Source: JAXDAY01 sp034679345
GTDB taxonomy: Bacteria; Eisenbacteria; RBG-16-71-46; CAIMUX01; VGJL01
Direction: 5' to 3'
Assembly (NCBI GenBank): GCA_034679345.1
Contig: JAXDAY010000018.1
Span: forward strand, 1 to 64,000
DNA length: 64,000 bases
Every line of letters starts with the position of its first letter. The stretch's first letter is position 1. The position numbers and the translations under genes were made by a program. This document shows positions 60,001 through 64,000 of the stretch, piece by piece. The notes beneath the pieces were generated by a model. That model was not told the origin of the DNA. It was given only the letters and a program-made list of their open reading frames with translations, and did no database searches.

Positions 60001-60093
60001 TCGCCACTCGGGCGGAGGCTGCGCGCCAGCCGAGCTGGCCCCCGTGAGGAGCACGGCGAAGGCGATCGCTGCGGTCCAGAGCTTGGACTCCAT
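57082..60093 (-). CDS. Large exported beta-propeller protein, FlgD-like tail
   Basis: 1003 residues from ATG 60093, 4 bases after AGGAGG; the in-frame ATG 60126 is 11 codons earlier with no better site. Signal peptide of about 24 residues (AIAFAVLLTGASSAGAQ). The mature protein has many repeats of one pattern, a strand ending in Val-x-Trp followed by a short strand with FD-x-x-G-x-P-x-G: WTAVWLDYRLGFPALFTRTF, FVSWIATFEGRVNIHGRAFD, HLLWWDNRDGWDLVAHLRV, FVAWEDFRTGGLSIYGALLD, VVAWTLVAADGVSSVFSQNF. This suggests two or more propellers. After a fibronectin-like region (about 790-900) comes a FlgD-like tail (IHDATGRRVRTL) ending ILRIR. Function unknown. Confidence 0.85.
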   Translation of the reverse strand: MESKLWTAAIAFAVLLTGASSAGAQPPPEWRINDDASGQEYQRDVGGATHPDGSWTAVWLDYRLGFPALFTRTFDALDAPLGEGRAVTDGYGLFAENLTPLPLEGPLAASIGDRRCIVVWSEGRGGRERLRAVRIDSSGALGASVEVSDEAVIDYRSDPSLAIDGDQGLVAWTEGSTIFARVRARRIDPDLGMAAADFPIHPESNAPQTSVRVAPHDGGWVAVWQERVEPARILMRTISSEGSLGSIVTVDEDPIWAQGEPAIAAGPYGVFVSWIATFEGRVNIHGRAFDSDLEPATPDLRITDENQTVTPRRPEILESDDGDLLIVWTAGPSAKTRFYSRRVALPATPVGAVNLIEDPPDPINGVLVPRSLSVFGDAASGRHLLWWDNRDGWDLVAHLRVNADGTADGTTGGVELVEGTASQLLPSVALYSDNRAFVAWEDFRTGGLSIYGALLDNTGRPTGRSFRISESTTGSVSVPATNLRDLLRNRPAVGITGDGYAVVAWTLVAADGVSSVFSQNFDPTGAPIGNNVVLTAGFGQHLSPKIAPLPGNGYILVWRDEGTDNGGEILAQPYLSDGTIDGDTIRVIDRAYASASQESPAVAVSGTGEVVVTWLDSRRGNFDVYAQRLGPTGLRIQENRPLSAFEGSSVVPQLNPSVAAAPDRFVVVWDDNPLGTGFVIGTLVILPSFKTERALDTEIPFSIDIGHRGSKYPQVSMEPNGRFLVTFWDTRADSARMMAQRFEADGSKIGIPYSIGADGGMVMSIPGGAAVKENLIQYVYTNNREGRGWDVYARRVNWTFDGEYSAVALTGWSIEEREEGIALLWSVPFDRAGARYRVWRQILEGSDPAAEPGVDAVRVDAQPVGPLSPGGTDYLFVDGQVEPGRAYAYWIQDPIDEYAGPWIARAVEGGGGIEILSSGNPFRDSIRLRYASPAAARFALTIHDATGRRVRTLHRPESPAGPRGEILWDGRDDRGNALPAGAYWARLRSDPGGERAIRILRIR

Positions 60094-60310
60094 CTTCCCT
60101 CCTGAAGCCGTCGGCGTTCTTCGCACGCGCTGGACGGCGACCTACTGCCACCCCGGCGGGAGGGAGAATCGACCGATCCTCCATCTGAGCGTGAGTGTAG
60201 GAAGGAGTCACTGGAGGCGGCAAGGGCTTGGGCGGATGGGGGACAAACGAAACGGGGAGGGCTCACGCCCCCCCCGCACGGATCGGACTCGGCCGGCCGC
60301 AGCCCGCTTG

Positions 60311-60937
60311 CTAGGCGCAGTGCGGCATGTCGCAGTTGTTCGGCTGCGGCGTCGGGGTCGTTCCGAAGGTCGTGACCGGCTGCGGCGTCGGGCAGGGGCC
60401 CTGGAAGTTCTGACCGCTCCAGTTCGTCGGATACCAGAAGGGGTTGCTCTGCGCGTAACCCCACGGCGTCTGGTAGTTGCCGAACCAGTTGCCGCCCGGG
60501 TAGGTCGTGGAGTTGCCGAAGAACCAAGGGTTCCACGTTCCCCAGTTCTGGGTGTTCTGCATCTCATTGCCCCACTGCGCGGCCGGGAAGCTGCCCGTCC
60601 CGAATCCGGTCGCGAAGCTCTGCTGGTTCGGGTAGCAGCCGTACGGCGCGCAAGTCCCGAACGGGACATTGAAGCCGGGGACTCCCCAGAACTGCGATCC
60701 GTAGCCCCACGGGAAGTTGCCGCCCGTGAAGGAGCCCGTGGAGTAGTAGGGGAACGAGCCGTAGCCCGTATGGCTACGATTCATCCACGGGGTCCACGAA
60801 CCGAAATGCTGGGACTGCGTCTCGCTTCCTTGCGGGGTCCGCATCTGATTCTGGCACTCGGAACGGCAGTACTGCTGCAGGTTCTCCAAGGTGCGATAGA
60901 CCGACTCGGTGAGCTGCAGGATCTTCTCAGGATTCAT
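60311..60937 (-). CDS. Aromatic/Gly/Asn/Gln-rich low-complexity protein
   Basis: 208 residues from ATG 60937, 10 bases after GGAGG; the open frame upstream to 61132 has a different, unconvincing composition. The first 30 residues form a helix with Cys (ILQLTESVYRTLENLQQYC). The rest is low complexity dominated by Gly, Asn, Phe, Trp, Tyr, Gln, Thr and Pro, with almost no Lys, Arg, Asp or Glu: GYGSFPYYSTGSFTGGNFPW, WNPWFFGNSTTYPGGNWFGN. It has no signal peptide and ends DMPHCA. Composition suggests self-association, as in granule-associated or phase-separating proteins. No family recognised. Confidence 0.78.
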   Translation of the reverse strand: MNPEKILQLTESVYRTLENLQQYCRSECQNQMRTPQGSETQSQHFGSWTPWMNRSHTGYGSFPYYSTGSFTGGNFPWGYGSQFWGVPGFNVPFGTCAPYGCYPNQQSFATGFGTGSFPAAQWGNEMQNTQNWGTWNPWFFGNSTTYPGGNWFGNYQTPWGYAQSNPFWYPTNWSGQNFQGPCPTPQPVTTFGTTPTPQPNNCDMPHCA

Positions 60938-61100
60938 GGCTTCGCTTCCTCCGACTTTCGGGTGAGAGTCGCGCGAGGCTCCCTTCGAGGCGGGTTCGCC
61001 CCGTGGGGCCGACGGAGCTTCCGTCACGAATCCGCCCGCTCCTGTTGGGCGGACGGATGCGCCGCTCTGTTGTTCGTTCGGCAAGTCGGCAGGAGAGACT

Positions 61101-61607
61101 TTAGGTTTTCCTGGCTGAAGCGTCGGACCCATTCGCGGGCCCGGGTGTCGGGCGTCCCGGCGCGGCGCCGAGCCGGCGGAGACGAAGTCGGTAGTCTTCC
61201 AGGATCCGGCCGTGATCGAAGCAAAGGGGTTGGGGGATGTCGTTCAGCGGAAATGCCGCCGCCTCCGCCGCGTCGTCGCCGCCGCGGGGTGTGCCGCGCG
61301 CCCGCGCGACAAAGACCACCGTGACTGTGGGCCGCCGCGGATCGCGGCCTGGATCCGAATACGCGTGCATCTGCTCCAGGGCCTCGATCTCAAGTCCGGT
61401 CTCCTCGAGCACCTCGCGACGGCAGGCGTCCTCCAGCGACTCTCCGCATTGGACGAACCCGCCCGGGAGCGCCCAGCCGAGCGGCTCGAATCGGCGTCGA
61501 ACGAGGACCACGCTTCCGGCGTCGACTTCGAGGATCGCGTCGACGGTCAGCAGGGGAAAGGGCAGCTGCGGGATCGCCGCGCCGCAAGAAGGGCAGCGAA
61601 ACTCCAT
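61101..61607 (-). CDS. Nudix hydrolase with N-terminal CxxC
   Basis: 168 residues from ATG 61607, 8 bases after the pyrE stop. The Nudix box is complete: GGFVQCGESLEDACRREVLE continuing into ETGLEI. The N-terminus has a short zinc-ribbon-like Cys-Pro-Ser-Cys (CPSCGAAIPQLPFP) seen in ADP-ribose/NADH-pyrophosphatase-like members. It probably hydrolyses a nucleoside diphosphate derivative; the substrate is uncertain. Coupled to pyrE by spacing. Confidence 0.9.
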   Translation of the reverse strand: MEFRCPSCGAAIPQLPFPLLTVDAILEVDAGSVVLVRRRFEPLGWALPGGFVQCGESLEDACRREVLEETGLEIEALEQMHAYSDPGRDPRRPTVTVVFVARARGTPRGGDDAAEAAAFPLNDIPQPLCFDHGRILEDYRLRLRRLGAAPGRPTPGPANGSDASARKT

Positions 61608-61615
61608 CTTGGATT

Positions 61616-62200
61616 CTACATGCCGCGGGCGGAGGCGGCCTCGAGGACCTCGCTCACGCGCAGGGGAGTGAAGAGCTCGACGCCGGCCTTCGCCAACGCC
61701 TCGCGGCCGCCCTCCTCGCGATCGACGAGGGCAAGCGTCAGCACCGGTTCGGCTCCGGCGGCACGGGCGGCGTCCACCGCGCGCAGGATCGATCCTCCTC
61801 GGGTGACCACATCGTCCAGGATCGCCACGCGCGCGCCCGGCGCGCAATGCCCCTCGATCGCCCGGGCGGTCCCATGGTCCTTCACGGCCGATCGCACGAG
61901 AAAGCCCTGGATCGGCTCGCCCCTTCGGCCCGCCTCGAGAATGAGCCCCGCAACCAGGGGATCGGCGCCGAGCGTCGGCCCTCCGACGGCGGAGACTCCC
62001 GCGCCGGCGAGCGGGCCCCAGAGCGCGGCGACTGCCGCCGCCAGGCCGGCTGGGTCGAGCGTGGTCCGGCGCAGGTCGAGGTAGTAGTCGCTCCAGGCGC
62101 CGCTGGCCAATTGAAAGCGACCCCGCAGGAAGGAGTGCCGCAGGATCGCTTCGATCAGAGCATTCTTGGCCGCAGCTTCACTCGGCGGAGTCGGGCTCAT
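61616..62200 (-). CDS. pyrE: Orotate phosphoribosyltransferase
   Basis: 194 residues from ATG 62200. The PRPP-binding motif is VAILDDVVTRGGSIL, preceded by VGGPTLGADPLVAGLILEA (in part) and VRSAVKDHG with its catalytic Lys. Converts orotate and PRPP to OMP in pyrimidine synthesis. Starts FLRGRFQLASGAWSDYYLDL, the family's N-terminal hood region. Followed closely by a Nudix gene. No other pyr genes are in the window. Confidence 0.94.
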   Translation of the reverse strand: MSPTPPSEAAAKNALIEAILRHSFLRGRFQLASGAWSDYYLDLRRTTLDPAGLAAAVAALWGPLAGAGVSAVGGPTLGADPLVAGLILEAGRRGEPIQGFLVRSAVKDHGTARAIEGHCAPGARVAILDDVVTRGGSILRAVDAARAAGAEPVLTLALVDREEGGREALAKAGVELFTPLRVSEVLEAASARGM

Positions 62201-62240
62201 CGAGGCGACTCTACGAGCGTCGCGCATCGCGGTCAAGAAG

Positions 62241-62270
62241 GGGGTGCCGTTGAACCCCGGACGGCACCCC
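62241..62270. terminator. Hairpin terminator after the FN3 lipoprotein gene
   Basis: A perfect 10-bp stem (62241-62250 with 62261-62270) and 10-base loop, 29 bases after the lipoprotein stop (62299). It is flanked by a C run on the plus strand, so the transcript end on the minus strand has the G-rich arm first. Confidence 0.55.
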
Positions 62271-62298
62271 CCCGATCGTCGATCTTGGGCGATGGGGC

Positions 62299-62835
62299 CT
62301 AGCGGGTGCGCCCCTTCAAGTGGTCGCACTCCTGATCAGGGCGGGTTCCTCCGCCGGTCGCCTCGGGCATGCCCGCATCCGGCACCTCGCGCCCGTTGTC
62401 GAAGGGCGAGTCCTCCGCAGAGGCGACGCATGCCAGGTCGAAGCTCTCGCTCCATGCGCTCTCATTCCCGCTGGTGTCGACCGCCGTCACGCAAAGGGAG
62501 TAACTCACGCCTGCCTGACCCCCGAAGACGAAGCGGTTCTGTTGCACGAGCGACGTTCCGGTCAGGCAGCGATAGGTGGCGCCCGAGTCCTCCCGCTCGC
62601 TCAGATAGACGCGGTAGCCCGCGAGGTCGGGCTCGGCGTTCGGGCTCCAGGCGATGGTGAACTTGAGCGAGTTCTGTTCCAGAACCCCGACTCCGCTCGG
62701 GGCCAAGGGAGGCGCCTCGTCCGGGGGATTGGGGTTCAAGGGGGAATTGTCGTCGCTCCCGCAGCCGGTGAACACGAGCAAGGTCGCGAGGAGCATCCAC
62801 ACGCTGTGGATCCAAGCGGAACGAGGGTGGAACAT
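62299..62835 (-). CDS. Lipoprotein with a fibronectin type III domain
   Basis: 178 residues; AAGGAGG 8 bases before ATG 62835. Lipoprotein signal with lipobox LVFTGCGSD. One FN3 domain (about 40-135): APSGVGVLEQNSLKFTIAWS, EPDLAGYRVYLSERE, VSYSLCVTAVDTSGNESAWS. The C-terminal 40 residues are polar and unstructured. It has no enzymatic motif. Probably a periplasm-facing or surface lipoprotein of unknown role. Confidence 0.82.
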   Translation of the reverse strand: MFHPRSAWIHSVWMLLATLLVFTGCGSDDNSPLNPNPPDEAPPLAPSGVGVLEQNSLKFTIAWSPNAEPDLAGYRVYLSEREDSGATYRCLTGTSLVQQNRFVFGGQAGVSYSLCVTAVDTSGNESAWSESFDLACVASAEDSPFDNGREVPDAGMPEATGGGTRPDQECDHLKGRTR

Positions 62836-63096
62836 GTCAGGGACCTCCTTCGAATATCCTCCCGTGGACGATCCCTCTCGGATCCCATCCAGCGGGAAAC
62901 CGTGCTGGGAACCTGCAAACCCCGTGCCGGACCGGCCGGGGGCTTTTGCCCACCCGAGAAGGGCGGCGCATCCTGCAGAGATCCCGCTCTTCCCATCGGC
63001 TCAAAACCGCGTATCCTGCGCCGGGATCACATGGATCGGACGAGCCAAATCGATCCACCCAGGGTGGATTACCCGACGTTCGAGGGGGCGGGCATC

Positions 63097-64000
63097 GTGA
63101 GGGGGAGATTCCCGATCGAGGCGCGCGCACGCGCATCGCGATTTGCACTGCATCCGATCATCTTTTGCACTTGGCAATGCGCGACTTCATTGCTCCTCGC
63201 GATCGTCGTCCACGCCCGTTGCGCCTCGGCCGCCTCGGAGGATCTGCTGCATCCTCTCGGATCGGCCGTCGCGCCGGTCGTCGTTTTCGGCGAGTTGGCG
63301 CCTGGGGTCTTCCACTCGGGAGTCGATTGGGCGACCGGGCTCGAGTCGCGATCGGTCGCTGCAGCGGCCGACGGGGAGGTCGTCCGGCTTCGAGTCGCCG
63401 GGGGTGGGTACGGAAGGATGCTGCATCTCCTGCTCGAGGACGGACGGGAGCTGGCCTACGGCCATCTTTCAAGCTTCGCGCCGGCCATGGAGGAGTCTTG
63501 CCTGGCGCGGCAGTGGTCGTCCGGAGTCTATGACCTGGACTGGAGACCGGAGCCCGGGACGTTTCGGGTCGCCCGCGGCGAGTGGCTCGGTCGCACCGGC
63601 CGAACCCCGGACGGTCGGGCGTGGCTCCATGTCGAGGTGCGCGTCGGTGGTCTGCCCCAGAACCCCTTCCTGCACGGTTTCGCTCCGCCCCGGTTCGACA
63701 GGCCGGGGATCGCCGCCATTCGATTCGAGCCGCTCGATGCGACCGCGCGCATCGATGGCCGGCTCGCGATGAAGAGGGTCCCTCTGAGCCCCGGCGGCCC
63801 GAGCAGGCCGGGTTTCCAGCGCACCGTCTTGTGGGGTCCGATCGGAGTCGTATGCGAATCGCCCGAGCGCGCCCAATCGAGGGTCAATCCACCGTGGATC
63901 GTCCGTCTCGAAGTCGATGGGGTCCCGCAGTACCGAGCAGACCTGAGCGGCCCTGACGTTCCTTCCCGCTGGAATCCGGAGTTCCCCGAGCCGGAGATTC
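63097..64000 (+). CDS. M23-family (LytM-like) peptidase, 3' truncated by the window edge
   Basis: 301 codons are open to the end of the window with no stop. I take GTG 63097, after GAGGGGGCGGG; ATG 63031 is an upstream alternative. A hydrophobic stretch near residues 29-45 (ATSLLLAIVVHARCASAA) is a signal peptide. The M23 pattern is clear: FHSGVDWAT (first His and Asp), AAADGEVVRLRVAGGGYG, LAYGHLSSF, and WLHVEVRVGGLPQNPFLHG. It would cut cell-wall peptides or other proteins in the envelope. An Ig-like domain appears to begin near residue 235 (VLWGPIGVVCES). Not confirmed to be full length. Confidence 0.82.
   Translation, partial: MRGRFPIEARARASRFALHPIIFCTWQCATSLLLAIVVHARCASAASEDLLHPLGSAVAPVVVFGELAPGVFHSGVDWATGLESRSVAAAADGEVVRLRVAGGGYGRMLHLLLEDGRELAYGHLSSFAPAMEESCLARQWSSGVYDLDWRPEPGTFRVARGEWLGRTGRTPDGRAWLHVEVRVGGLPQNPFLHGFAPPRFDRPGIAAIRFEPLDATARIDGRLAMKRVPLSPGGPSRPGFQRTVLWGPIGVVCESPERAQSRVNPPWIVRLEVDGVPQYRADLSGPDVPSRWNPEFPEPEI

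Noticed and set aside
1..64000. tRNA, rRNA or CRISPR
   Set aside because: Looked for T-arm sequences, conserved rRNA blocks and regular direct repeats on both strands and saw none; this was by eye.

Overview
The window is GC-rich, densely coding bacterial chromosome. It looks like an uncultured Gram-negative lineage of the FCB superphylum; Candidatus Eisenbacteria is my best guess (inference). The reasons are many exported proteins ending in a FlgD-like/type IX-like C-terminal beta-sandwich that closes on Arg, a Sdh complex in sdhC-A-B order with a single cytochrome b subunit, and a LexA box of the GAAC-N4-GTTC type. I see no rRNA, tRNA, CRISPR array, prophage or complete insertion sequence.

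Layout. 1-5.6 kb: three exported enzymes (5'-truncated C25 gingipain-like protease, sugar dehydrogenase, di-heme peroxidase), all with FlgD-like tails. 5.8-12.4 kb: lpdA, lipB, a fused E1 alpha-beta, E2 and lipA, i.e. a whole 2-oxo acid dehydrogenase complex with the genes that lipoylate it. 12.4-13.4 kb: lexA and a small partner gene under an SOS promoter. 13.5-20.9 kb: exported proteins, an MFS exporter, a receiver-like/DUF3052 protein and a LolD/MacB-type ABC pair. 21.1-24.6 kb: sdhC-A-B. 24.7-25.2 kb: a 446-bp element bounded by perfect 23-bp inverted repeats. 25.2-29.4 kb: tag, a ZIP transporter, a DUF167 gene, an orphan adenine methyltransferase and SOS-controlled dinB. 29.4-40.3 kb: a long minus-strand run with DUF1028, a beta-barrel, M1 aminopeptidase, a DinB-superfamily protein, glgB and a sugar ABC importer. 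40.4-47.6 kb: radical SAM protein, gamma carbonic anhydrase, aconitase, a ParA-like ATPase and a transketolase-like TPP enzyme. 47.6-51.5 kb: five tightly packed membrane-protein genes of unknown function. 51.5-60.1 kb: exported proteins around an SOS-controlled dnaE2. 60.3-64 kb: an aromatic-rich low-complexity protein, Nudix, pyrE, a fibronectin-type lipoprotein and a 3'-truncated M23 peptidase.

Two themes tie the genes together. First, lexA, dinB and dnaE2 share one promoter design (TTGAC at -35, a LexA box in the spacer, GTTCGGTA running into the -10), which defines a mutagenic SOS regulon with the small gene after lexA and possibly a leader ORF before dnaE2. Second, aconitase, succinate dehydrogenase and the lipoylated dehydrogenase indicate respiratory, TCA-cycle heterotrophy, fed by secreted proteases and aminopeptidase and by sugar uptake with glycogen branching. 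The best candidate for an undescribed system is the five-gene membrane operon at 47654-51532, built around an FN3-DUF6754 protein.
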